Shown here piece by piece: positions 16,711 to 22,845 of a DNA stretch of 35,613 nucleotides. How positions within the stretch are numbered: position 1 is the first letter of the stretch; every line of letters starts with the position of its first letter. The translations under genes and the position numbers were made by a program. Source of the stretch: an uncultured Bacteroidales bacterium (GTDB lineage: Bacteria; Bacteroidota; Bacteroidia; Bacteroidales; Bacteroidaceae). The notes beneath the pieces were generated by a model that did not search any database, had not been told where the DNA came from, and saw nothing but the letters and a program-made list of their open reading frames with translations. The DNA is taken from positions 1-35,613 of the forward strand of contig CADALZ010000040.1 in NCBI GenBank assembly GCA_902788865.1, in the 5' to 3' direction.

Positions 16711-18639
16711 TCACTTAGTCATTCGTCGTCTGTTATGTATCCTTACAGGCCCACCACGGTATGCGGCAGGGATCGTACGTTCTTCCTCCTGCATACGAGT
16801 TGTCGGCAAGTTCTTCTGGTCATAGGCCAGGAAGTTCTGGAACGTATAAGTCTCTCCTGCCTGCTCCATGATTTTCTGATAGATTGACCATCTGCTTGGG
16901 GCATTATACTGCTTGGTATTCCCCCGCATGAGGCTAGTTTCCGTCGAGCGGTAGATGCCGTAGGAATACAGGCTCATACCACCTTCATACACCCCGATGC
17001 CTTCCGCCTTATAGTGCCCGTCGCTGATGAAGTCTTTCCACAATACTTGCTCTGGATCACTACGGTAGTCCACGTTGTAGTACCATCCCATGGCATGATA
17101 CTGGTCTATCCAATCCCACCCGCTCATGGGGAAGGTCGTTCCCTGCTCATCATCATCCCAATACTCATCAGCCAGTTTGCCGAAGCCATGACCACCTACC
17201 TCATGGCACACCTCATACTCCATCTCTTCAGACATTGTACAGAGCCCAATGGTGAACCCGTCTGAGTACCAGTCTGAATGCACTCTGCCACCCGACCGCT
17301 CATGAAGTATCACTATAGACGTCACGTTCTCCAGCTTCCCTTCCAACTCTGGCACCTTCGCCACATACTCAGCCACCTTGTCGCTGTTCTGTTCGTAGAA
17401 GGTTCCACTATGATGCGTCTCGAAGGCTATATCCTCATCAATCATCTCATTCACGGAGACAGCCGTCACCACATACACATCGAAGTACTGCCTGTAGGTG
17501 GTATAAGGTTCCTTGCTGAAGAACGCTGACACCGCCCTGCTGTAGGCCTGCTTGAAAGTCCCATCCTCGATAAGACGGTCAGAGAATCCGTCCCCTGTGA
17601 TTACCAGTGGGATGCCCTTACCCAGCGTATGGCGCTGTACGCACTCCACCCGTCCGTCTGCACTGAAGTCAGAAGACACATACAGATTCTCGAAATGCAG
17701 TCGGTGGCCCTCCTGCTGTGCGATGTTCAGGTCCACACGGCTCCACCAGTCCGATGAATACATCGCTTCGCTCACGATACCATCCATCAAGTTGCCATGT
17801 ATATAGAGCCGCTTCAGCAGCTTTAGGTTCATCAGTGATTCTGGGATGCCCCCCGTGAGCTGGTTGTCAAAGAGCCAGAGATCTACCAGCTTGCTTAGGT
17901 TTCCTAAGGCTGCAGGAATCTCCCCCTCCAGTTGGTTTTCTTCCAAGTAGAGGTATTGCAGGTTGCTTAACTGTCCCAGCTCTGCAGGAATGCTCCCAGA
18001 AAGCTGGTTGTTCTCCAAGGCTAAATAATAGAGATCAGGCAGATCCCCCAGTGAGGTTGGCAAAGCCCCAGAGAGGTGGTTATCCACCATCCAGATAGCC
18101 CTCAGCGCTCGCATCTCCCCTATCTGTTCCGGAATATTCCCCGTCAGCTGATTGCCTCCCAGATAGAGATAGCCCAGACGTGTCAGTCCGCAGATATCGT
18201 TAGGGATATACCCCTTCAGTCCGTTGTCATTCAGTTCCAGTGCCCAGAGGTGTCCGTCGGCCGTTGTCTTCACTCCATACCACTGGCTCAGCGGCAGATT
18301 ACTTCCCCAGTTGTCTCTGTGTATCCAATGCTCCCCATCGGTAGCCTGAAACAACGCCATAAGTATCTCCCGTTCAGAGCTGGCTCCTTCACGACTGCCC
18401 TCCTGCGTCACCGTGATGTTCTGCGTCAGGTCGCCCGCCTGCAGCGTAATGTAACCCATGCGCACCTCCTCCTCTTCGTTGGGTGTCACAGTGAAATGCA
18501 ACTTCTCCGTACGCAGCGCCCTCGTATCCGTTTCCGAAAGCCAATCCGCAGAGCTCGTCACCTTAAGGTCCAGGTTCGTCTGCACCTCGAAATCCAGCGT
18601 CCCTCCTTCCTTAGCGAAGCGATACTCATTCAAGGCCAC
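16711..18639 (-). CDS. BACON-LRR-M64 metallopeptidase, 3' part of a frameshifted gene
   Basis: This 642-residue frame continues the lipoprotein encoded at 18642-19016. Residues 1-83 form a second BACON domain (VALNEYRFAKEGGTLDF to NITVTQEGS). Residues about 88-290 are leucine-rich repeats of the plant-like type, with units such as LENNQLSGSIPAELGQL repeated at 24-residue spacing. Residues about 310-610 match M64 (IgA) peptidases. These carry the zinc motif HEVGGHGFG with His479, Glu480 and His484, followed by KLADEYW. The M64 family includes secreted enzymes able to cut immunoglobulin A, but substrates of the Bacteroidota members are mostly unknown. The first codon listed (GTG 18639) may not be a real start. 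The protein probably depends on frame restoration with the upstream part. Confidence 0.85.
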   Translation of the reverse strand: MALNEYRFAKEGGTLDFEVQTNLDLKVTSSADWLSETDTRALRTEKLHFTVTPNEEEEVRMGYITLQAGDLTQNITVTQEGSREGASSEREILMALFQATDGEHWIHRDNWGSNLPLSQWYGVKTTADGHLWALELNDNGLKGYIPNDICGLTRLGYLYLGGNQLTGNIPEQIGEMRALRAIWMVDNHLSGALPTSLGDLPDLYYLALENNQLSGSIPAELGQLSNLQYLYLEENQLEGEIPAALGNLSKLVDLWLFDNQLTGGIPESLMNLKLLKRLYIHGNLMDGIVSEAMYSSDWWSRVDLNIAQQEGHRLHFENLYVSSDFSADGRVECVQRHTLGKGIPLVITGDGFSDRLIEDGTFKQAYSRAVSAFFSKEPYTTYRQYFDVYVVTAVSVNEMIDEDIAFETHHSGTFYEQNSDKVAEYVAKVPELEGKLENVTSIVILHERSGGRVHSDWYSDGFTIGLCTMSEEMEYEVCHEVGGHGFGKLADEYWDDDEQGTTFPMSGWDWIDQYHAMGWYYNVDYRSDPEQVLWKDFISDGHYKAEGIGVYEGGMSLYSYGIYRSTETSLMRGNTKQYNAPSRWSIYQKIMEQAGETYTFQNFLAYDQKNLPTTRMQEEERTIPAAYRGGPVRIHNRRRMTK

Positions 18640-18641
18640 TA

Positions 18642-19016
18642 TCAGGGCATCTTTAAGATTGTCTTCCTATCATTGCCGCACGTCAGTGTGATGGTTCCTA
18701 TCCGCGCGTCATACGTTTCATTGGCAGTCACGGTCATCACCAACGTATGCTTCCCCGCCCCACCGTTAGCAGGACTGAAGCTCAGCCAAGCGGCACTCTC
18801 CGAGTCGCCCGTGGCCGTCCATTCCCCTGTGGCGCTGAACATCAACGTCATACTTCCTCCAGTGGTTCTGACCACAGGCTGCGTATTCTCCGTCATAGGA
18901 ATCTGTATGCCAGCAGGCACAGGCTGTGGCTGAGGATCCTCCGTTGGGTCATCCCCTCCGCAAGCCACACAGGCCACCGTCAGCAACATCCATAGGCAAC
19001 GCCAAATATGCTTCAT
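18642..19016 (-). CDS. Lipoprotein signal plus first BACON domain, 5' part of a frameshifted gene
   Basis: The 124-residue frame starts with a lipoprotein signal (MKHIWRCLWMLLTVACVAC, lipid Cys probably residue 19, followed by GGDD, typical of surface export in Bacteroidota). A Pro/Thr linker and one BACON domain follow (residues about 35-118, with SAAWLSFSPANGGAGKH and IGTITLTCGNDRKTI). The frame ends abruptly in LKMP. The next frame, shifted by one base, reads directly on as KDALIVALNEYRFAKEGG, the normal linker into a second BACON domain. The shift must lie within 18645-18666. Either one base was lost (pseudogene or sequencing error) or the ribosome slips. No standard slippery heptamer is present, so a mutation is more likely. 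Confidence 0.8.
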   Translation of the reverse strand: MKHIWRCLWMLLTVACVACGGDDPTEDPQPQPVPAGIQIPMTENTQPVVRTTGGSMTLMFSATGEWTATGDSESAAWLSFSPANGGAGKHTLVMTVTANETYDARIGTITLTCGNDRKTILKMP

Positions 19017-19041
19017 AATTCTCCGAGTTTACAACCAGATA

Positions 19042-19073
19042 CAAAAATAGCCAATTCTTTTGAAATTGGCAAA
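19042..19073 (-). promoter_or_regulatory. Promoter with a palindrome in its spacer, upstream of the BACON-M64 gene
   Basis: On the reverse strand TTTG (19070-19073) is 20 bases from TATTTTTG (19042-19049), a good Bacteroidota promoter, with ATG at 19016. The spacer is almost filled by an inverted repeat, GCCAATT-N7-AATTGGC (19050-19070). A regulator bound there would block RNA polymerase, so this is a candidate operator. Confidence 0.6.
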
Positions 19074-19128
19074 TAAAGCAATCATTATTTTCAAGATACT
19101 CCTACAAATGATCTTAAGAAACAGTTGT

Positions 19129-19548
19129 TTAATACTTTCGGAAGCAGAGCTTTACCAACTCTGTTTTTAGCGTCATCTCGCTCCCTGTGAGCTGCTCTAC
19201 GGTAAAAATCTCCTCCAGATTGTAGAGTCCATAGCGTTTCAACTCCGAGGCATCCTCCACGTAAGTATCACCACTGTAAGGATTCCATACTCTCAACGTG
19301 TGACCAGAATACTCGAAGTCGAAGTACGTGCAACCTATACGCAGCAAATCACCCTGCACGCCCCAGTAGATGCCACTCTCCCGCATGTCCGTCGGTCCCG
19401 TCTGTTCTCCATCTTCCCACACTGTCATCTCAGTGAGTTGCCAGAACCCATCCAGTGCTCCATTGTCAGAGCCATATATCTCACAACCTGTCATCAGTGT
19501 CATCACCACCACTGCCAACAGTAATAATCCAATCTTTTTCATTTTCAT
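19129..19548 (-). CDS. Small lipoprotein, possibly lipocalin-like
   Basis: The 139-residue protein has a lipoprotein signal with lipobox LMTGC (lipid Cys22). The mature part starts GALDGFWQLTEMTVWEDGEQ and continues with alternating strands (IYWGVQGDLLRIGC, HTLRVWNPYSGDTY, SEMTLKTELVKLCFRKY). A GxW motif followed by about eight strands is typical of lipocalin-like Bacteroidota lipoproteins. I cannot assign a Pfam family with confidence. An alternative start is the second Met (19542). It lies between the M64 gene and a Wzi-like gene fragment, all on the minus strand. No close promoter consensus is seen. The function is unknown. Confidence 0.75.
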   Translation of the reverse strand: MKMKKIGLLLLAVVVMTLMTGCEIYGSDNGALDGFWQLTEMTVWEDGEQTGPTDMRESGIYWGVQGDLLRIGCTYFDFEYSGHTLRVWNPYSGDTYVEDASELKRYGLYNLEEIFTVEQLTGSEMTLKTELVKLCFRKY

Positions 19549-19577
19549 CTTTCTAGTGTTTAGGATTTAGAGCTTTA

Positions 19578-19919
19578 TTAAAAAAGAGTTGTCAGAGAAA
19601 TCTGTGCTCCAACATTATTCCCAAATAAGCCACCATGATCCATGCCCCAGTGCTGCCAACCAGTGAAGAGCCCATGGTTGTTATAATTATCTATACCAGC
19701 GATATGCGTTGATTGCAGGGCCGAGTGATCCTCGAAGAAGTGATTCCCATACACAGCGATGCCCCAGTCGTCATAGTCCAAGTTCACCCGAGCCACCCAA
19801 CTGCCCAGGTGGTTACCCTCCGCGTTCCTGTACTCAGCTTCCTCGGTCACCTCTCTTCCGCTCGGAATAAACACATGCCACATGCCCGTCAGAACCCCGC
19901 CAAAGACATCCAGGCCACT
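19578..19919 (-). pseudogene. Fragment of a Wzi-like capsule assembly outer-membrane protein
   Basis: The frame reads SGLDVFGGVLTGMWHVFIPS, then EYRNAEGNHLGSWVARVNLD and WGIAVYGNHFFEDHSALQ, and ends GAQISLTTLF. The NHLGSW and HFFEDHS strings resemble the beta-barrel region of Bacteroidota Wzi-family capsule assembly proteins, which are several hundred residues long. Only about 113 residues remain here, without a signal peptide. The upstream border runs into a different gene in another frame (19889-20197). I read this as the decayed remnant of a capsule or exopolysaccharide gene. The family assignment is from memory of the motif and is moderate. Confidence 0.55.
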
Positions 19920-20197
19920 CGCAGCTGAGCATGCAAGATCATGTTGTCTTGCGTCGGCGTTGCCTCCAGCAGTCCCCTGATCACCTCCATCAGGTTGACA
20001 TAATGTTCCAGCTCCACCAGCACCCGCTTCAGGATGCGATTTCTATAAGTATATTGCACGCTGATATGACATTTACGGCACAAGTCGCGCACGTTTGTCT
20101 TCAGCAGTTTCACACATTTTCCGAGGAACTCCCCGAAGTCCAGGTACCGCTCTATCTGCGCTGCATTGAGGAGCGGAGGCACTTTTTTCATAATCAC
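19889..20197 (-). CDS. Hypothetical protein of 102 residues, 3' end probably replaced
   Basis: The frame encodes a basic, mostly helical protein (KKVPPLLNAAQIERYLDFGE, then ILKRVLVELEHYVNLMEVIR). It has no signal peptide, membrane segment or motif that I recognise. The start can be 20197 or the ATG two codons later. The last 10 to 15 residues overlap the Wzi-like fragment in another frame, so its natural C-terminus may have been lost at that junction. It is divergent from the DUF4373 gene, with a palindrome between them, an arrangement that suggests a regulator or a paired accessory gene. No function is proposed. Confidence 0.5.
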   Translation of the reverse strand: MIMKKVPPLLNAAQIERYLDFGEFLGKCVKLLKTNVRDLCRKCHISVQYTYRNRILKRVLVELEHYVNLMEVIRGLLEATPTQDNMILHAQLRVAWMSLAGF

Positions 20198-20228
20198 TGA
20201 GCATTAATTGTTAAAAACTTCATTTTTC

Positions 20229-20249
20229 GGGTTCTCTATATGAGAACCC
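20229..20249. promoter_or_regulatory. Palindrome between divergent accessory genes
   Basis: A perfect 8-bp inverted repeat, GGGTTCTC-TATAT-GAGAACCC, lies between the 102-residue gene (minus) and the DUF4373 gene (plus). It is just upstream of the weak plus-strand promoter at 20255-20285. There is no T-run, so it is more likely an operator or recombination site than a terminator. Confidence 0.5.
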
Positions 20250-20254
20250 CGCTA

Positions 20255-20285
20255 TTGCCAGTGATTAAAAGAATTCCGAACTTTG
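20255..20285 (+). promoter_or_regulatory. Possible promoter of the DUF4373 gene
   Basis: A TTG at 20255-20257 is followed after 20 bases by GAACTTTG (20278-20285), which keeps the TTTG half of the -7 consensus but not the TA. The predicted start near 20292 leaves a leader of about 35 bases. Confidence 0.35.
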
Positions 20286-20326
20286 GTGTGATTAAATTAA
20301 TTACTCAATAAAAAAACAAGAAAATT

Positions 20327-21172
20327 ATGAGTTGGTTTAAACACAACGGCAATGCGAGTTTCGACTCGCGTATGGTGGCGCTTCAAGAAGCGCTGGGTTA
20401 TTTCGGCATAGGCGTATATTGGACTATGGTGGAACGGATTGAATGTTGGGGCGATGGTATATACCCGCGGAAGCGGTTAATACAGGAGCTCGCCCACACA
20501 CGTACAGACAAGGTCAAAATGGCCCAGGTCTTAGATGATTTTAATTTATTTGTCACGTTAGAGAGTGGTTTTGTTATACTTAAAAAAGGTTCTTATGGCG
20601 TCAAAAGTGTGCCAACCTCGACACCAAATGAGTCAGAAAATAATCAAAACACTGTCACAAACGACATTGAAAGCACGCCCCAACGCGCACGCGTATATAC
20701 AGAAGAAGATAAGACTAAGACTACTACGTCGGCATCAACGAATATTAAAACATTGAAAAATGGAAATATTAAAAATAGTTCTCAATCTCTCAATGATAAT
20801 GTCTCTCGCTTCGCTGCTGAGATGGCTGCCGATCGTGGTGAATGGCATGAGATGGTCTGCATGAAATCTGGTTATAGCACCTTGCTGCACAAGTACTGGG
20901 AACAAGCAGTGACGCAATGGCATCAGCACGTCATCAGCTACAGCACCGACAGTGATGTGTACAGTCTCCAACGTGCCCGTTATTACTTTAATTCGTTCGT
21001 CAAGCTCAGCACCAAGACCGGTCAGGATCTCAAAGCCCTGCTGGAGGTCATGGAGGCCCGCGCCAGCCAGTCTGTCACTGAGGCGGAGGCCTTACCTCCC
21101 GGTGCCCCTCCCCGACCTTCTCCCAAGGCAATTTGGAATCCAGCCAGTGAGACGTGGTGTGAGTTTTACTAG
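20327..21172 (+). CDS. DUF4373 (Lin1244/Lin1753-like) accessory protein
   Basis: The 281-residue protein begins MSWFKHNGNASFDSRMVALQ, then GYFGIGVYWTMVERI and LIQELAHTRTDKVKMAQVLD. This is the N-terminal winged-helix domain found in phage and mobile-element proteins related to replication initiators (DUF4373/Lin1244 type), at residues 1-95. A polar Asn/Thr/Ser-rich linker follows (about 98-165). A C-terminal helical domain (about 170-250, SGYSTLLHKYWEQAVTQWHQHV) and a Pro-rich tail complete it. Bacteroidales genomes often pair such genes with DUF4248 genes, as here. A DNA-binding or replication-related role is inferred from the domain, not shown. Confidence 0.8.
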   Translation: MSWFKHNGNASFDSRMVALQEALGYFGIGVYWTMVERIECWGDGIYPRKRLIQELAHTRTDKVKMAQVLDDFNLFVTLESGFVILKKGSYGVKSVPTSTPNESENNQNTVTNDIESTPQRARVYTEEDKTKTTTSASTNIKTLKNGNIKNSSQSLNDNVSRFAAEMAADRGEWHEMVCMKSGYSTLLHKYWEQAVTQWHQHVISYSTDSDVYSLQRARYYFNSFVKLSTKTGQDLKALLEVMEARASQSVTEAEALPPGAPPRPSPKAIWNPASETWCEFY

Positions 21173-21187
21173 ATTATAGTTTTACAA

Positions 21188-21278
21188 ATAAACCACGAAT
21201 TTACCGAATTAAACGTATTTTTAATTAATAGAACTATACCGCATGGTAATTAGATAATTCGATTAATTCGTGGTTTAT
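21188..21278. repeat. Inverted-repeat element with 24-bp arms
   Basis: The left arm (21188-21211) and right arm (21255-21278) are reverse complements at 22 of 24 positions, with core AATTCGTGGTTTAT. The 43-base interior is A+T-rich and has a small TACC-GCAT-GGTA palindrome. The short size and long terminal repeats look like a miniature transposable or REP-like element. I see no coding capacity and no clear target-site duplication. Confidence 0.7.
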
Positions 21279-21282
21279 ATTA

Positions 21283-21290
21283 TATATTTG
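21283..21290 (+). promoter_or_regulatory. -7 element TATATTTG of the DUF4248 gene
   Basis: An exact TAnnTTTG match begins 5 bases after the inverted-repeat element and predicts a start near 21297, with ATG at 21331. The right arm of the element would form the -33 region, so the element may shape this promoter. Confidence 0.5.
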
Positions 21291-21330
21291 CATCTTTGCA
21301 TTTTTTAATTTTTTAATTTTATAAAGTATC

Positions 21331-21543
21331 ATGTTTACAGTAAGGAGTTACAGTAAGGGAGAGCTGGCACAGCTCTATAGTCCCAATCTTACAGAGAACG
21401 CCGCCCGAGCCAAGCTCATGCGGTGGATTGACATGCAGCCCGCATTGGTGGAGCAGCTTCATGCTCTGGGCTTCACCCGCAACACCAAGGTCCTCACGCC
21501 CCTCATGGTGCGTTACATCGTTGACGCCATTGGTGAGCCCTGA
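21331..21543 (+). CDS. DUF4248 small protein
   Basis: The 70-residue protein (MFTVRSYSKGELAQLYSPNL, AKLMRWIDMQPALVEQLHAL, VLTPLMVRYIVDAIGEP) matches the DUF4248 pattern. These are small, probably DNA-binding helical proteins widespread in Bacteroidales, often near an HU-like protein and an N-acetylmuramoyl-L-alanine amidase in accessory loci. Neither HU nor an amidase follows here. The stop codon touches a tandem array of 23-bp palindromic repeats. The length is normal, so the gene looks intact. The function is unknown. Confidence 0.8.
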   Translation: MFTVRSYSKGELAQLYSPNLTENAARAKLMRWIDMQPALVEQLHALGFTRNTKVLTPLMVRYIVDAIGEP

Positions 21544-21634
21544 CCAAAGATGCTGCGTCCCTCTCACCAAAGATGCAGCGTCCCTTATACCAAAGATGCA
21601 GCATCTTTACTTCTAAAGACGCAGCATCTTTACT
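21543..21634. repeat. Four tandem 23-bp palindromic repeats
   Basis: Units start at 21543, 21566, 21589 and 21612, each exactly 23 bases. The shared core is AAAGATGCAGC followed by GTCCCT or ATCTTT. The third unit holds a perfect palindrome AAAGATGC-A-GCATCTTT and the fourth differs by one base. Units one and two have diverged in the right half. The array starts at the last base of the DUF4248 stop codon. Confidence 0.85.
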
Positions 21635-21643
21635 ATAGGGCCT

Positions 21644-21742
21644 TTACAATCTCATCATATCAAAATACATGAGACGCGTATGAGCATCCTCGTCTTTCTG
21701 AGTCGTCAGTGTGTAATCTTGTGTAAGTTTAATTAGTTTCAT
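21644..21742 (-). pseudogene. GNAT acetyltransferase reduced to its two ends
   Basis: This 32-residue frame begins MKLIKLTQDYTL and ends TTQKDEDAHTRLMYFDMMRL. The first part resembles the N-terminus and the second the C-terminus of Bacteroidales GNAT acetyltransferases of about 180 residues. Those usually follow a small MARPI-type gene like the one just upstream here. The simplest reading is a large internal in-frame deletion that removed the acetyl-CoA binding core. It lies 3 bases after the upstream gene on the same strand. The homology is recalled, not searched, so confidence is modest. Confidence 0.4.
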
Positions 21743-21745
21743 AAA

Positions 21746-21916
21746 TTATAAACAAATAGTTATTTTCTTGGAGATCTTTTCAAATTCGTTCATCAAACTC
21801 TTTCGGTTATCAGAGCGAGTTTCTTTACTTAGTTTCTCCACTTTCTTCATCTCACTCACAAAACGCTTTGCGTCTGTACCAGTGAGTATCGGTGTCTCTC
21901 TTATTGGTCTTGCCAT
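21746..21916 (-). CDS. Small basic protein, putative partner (antitoxin-like) of a GNAT gene
   Basis: The 56-residue protein starts MARPIRETPILTGTDAKRF and continues with charged helices (VSEMKKVEKLSKETR, NEFEKISKK). Proteins beginning MARPIxETPxLxGxDAxxF are common in Bacteroidales, often upstream of a GNAT acetyltransferase, a layout like GNAT toxin-antitoxin pairs. A clean TATATTTG promoter lies 28 bases upstream and the GNAT remnant follows after 3 bases. The antitoxin role is an inference from context. The gene is intact by length as far as I can judge. Confidence 0.6.
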   Translation of the reverse strand: MARPIRETPILTGTDAKRFVSEMKKVEKLSKETRSDNRKSLMNEFEKISKKITICL

Positions 21917-21943
21917 AATCGTGTTTATTTAATTAATCCGTTG

Positions 21944-21951
21944 CAAATATA
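21944..21951 (-). promoter_or_regulatory. -7 element TATATTTG of the small MARPI-type gene
   Basis: An exact TAnnTTTG match on the reverse strand predicts a start near 21937, 21 bases before the ATG at 21916. Confidence 0.5.
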
Positions 21952-21962
21952 CATATTCTTTT

Positions 21963-22127
21963 TCAATAATAACTCTCTGCAACAATATCCGGCACGCCAT
22001 TCGCCTCATAGCGAATCACCACCATGTGACCCGCCTCCACCTCCTCGTGGATCAGTCCATAGAGGCGCAGCGGCTCCACCCCACTCTACTTCAGTATCTC
22101 CTCCACAAACACCTCCGCGCCCCATTC
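21963..22127 (-). pseudogene. Relic coding fragment of an unidentified protein
   Basis: The reverse strand reads EWGAEVFVEEILK, a TAG stop (22086-22088), then SGVEPLRLYGLIHEEVEAGH and MVVIRYEANGVPDIVAESYY before a stop. The composition and continuity look like real protein sequence with one nonsense change and no start. Its left part overlaps the end of the WecA-like fragment in a different frame. I do not recognise the family. Confidence 0.35.
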
Positions 22128-22387
22128 ACTGGTACGGGTACCTTCTGCAGCTTTCGAGCATCCGGATTATCCACCAGATCCTTATTCTTCGCTATGCGCA
22201 GGATCTTAAAGTAAATCCAATTCACCCCCATCAGCGATGCCAATGCCGCCAATAAAGTTACCACTAAAACGGGCAATTCATTAGAAATATCATTATTTAC
22301 AATTGTTTCGGACGTTTGTTGTTGTCGCTTGTTCTTAAAAATAACGAAGAATAAGCATACAATAGAGTGATTTGTCATAAACTGCAT
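22091..22387 (-). pseudogene. N-terminal fragment of a WecA/MraY-type glycosyl-phosphotransferase
   Basis: The 98-residue frame contains a hydrophobic helix (LPVLVVTLLAALASLMGVNW) followed by FKILRIAKNKDLVDNPDARK and LQKVPVPVNGA. The block NLVDxPDxRKxQxxPVPxxGG is the first cytoplasmic loop of undecaprenyl-phosphate GlcNAc-1-phosphate transferases, which start O-antigen or exopolysaccharide synthesis. The match stops at PVPVNGA and the frame runs into unrelated RRCLWRRY. At least two thirds of the enzyme is missing. The 40 residues before the helix are also atypical. It is a relic, probably of the same polysaccharide locus as the Wzi-like fragment. Confidence 0.6.
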
Positions 22388-22628
22388 CTGTTATTAGTGT
22401 ACTCAAATCTGATATTAGAAATACATATCTCCTTGATAATCACTATGATTTACCCTAGTCAAAACAATGGAGATAGTTTTAAAACAATTAATTATATTTC
22501 AGCATAATTAAACTATTTACTAATTTTACAGCGTAAATAAAAAGAATTGCCAGTTACTTAACCTCTGAACACCTTCCACTTGCTTTTGGCAATCACCTAT
22601 AAAACGAAAAAATTATTCACCATAAATC
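22388..22628. other. Non-coding gap upstream of the cobalamin riboswitch promoter
   Basis: These A+T-rich 241 bases contain no credible gene, hairpin with T-run or repeat that I can support. Longer minus-strand frames from 22617 onward are antisense to the riboswitch and receptor and are not genes. Confidence 0.6.
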
Positions 22629-22659
22629 TTGGTAGATACAAATAAAGGCCGTACCTTTG
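22629..22659 (+). promoter_or_regulatory. Promoter of the riboswitch-controlled operon (TTG-20-TACCTTTG)
   Basis: TTG at 22629-22631 and TACCTTTG at 22652-22659 are 20 bases apart. The predicted start near 22666 begins the leader with a small hairpin (CAGAT/ATCTG) and then the cobalamin aptamer. Confidence 0.65.
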
Positions 22660-22687
22660 CATCCAGATTTGGAAATCTGTATGGTCC

Positions 22688-22845
22688 TATCCATACAGGT
22701 GCAAGGGAATCCGCGTGAAAGACCGGAGCTGTTCCTGCAGCTGTAATCTCCAAATAGATGCCTTGCCACCGCAAGTGTCACTGTCTGACTCGCACAGATG
22801 GGAAGACCTGGCAAGGACGGAGTAAGCCAGAATACCTGCCAAATG
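22688..22845 (+). promoter_or_regulatory. Cobalamin riboswitch
   Basis: The leader carries the conserved blocks of the cobalamin aptamer in order: AGGTGCAAGGGAA (22698-22709 region), CGTGAAAGACCGGAGCTG, CTGCAGCTGTAATC, GGAAGACCTGGCAAGGA, and the B12 box AAGCCAGAATACCTGCC (22824-22840). It binds adenosyl- or other cobalamins and represses downstream expression. The 5' CAGGT (22696-22700) can pair with ACCTG of the B12 box. A second CAGGTA at 22874-22879 can pair with the same TACCTG, which suggests a competing structure between aptamer and start codon. No T-run terminator is present, so control is probably at translation or message stability. The regulated gene is the TonB receptor at 22920. 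Confidence 0.93.

Noticed and set aside
18645-18666. Programmed ribosomal frameshift in the BACON-M64 gene
   Set aside because: A -1 slip over C-TTA-AAG would need a poor P-site match, and no standard X-XXY-YYZ heptamer or clear downstream structure is seen. A mutation or read error is simpler, so I list the shift but not the mechanism.
21543-21634. CRISPR array
   Set aside because: The 23-bp units are directly adjacent with no spacers, and no cas gene is present.
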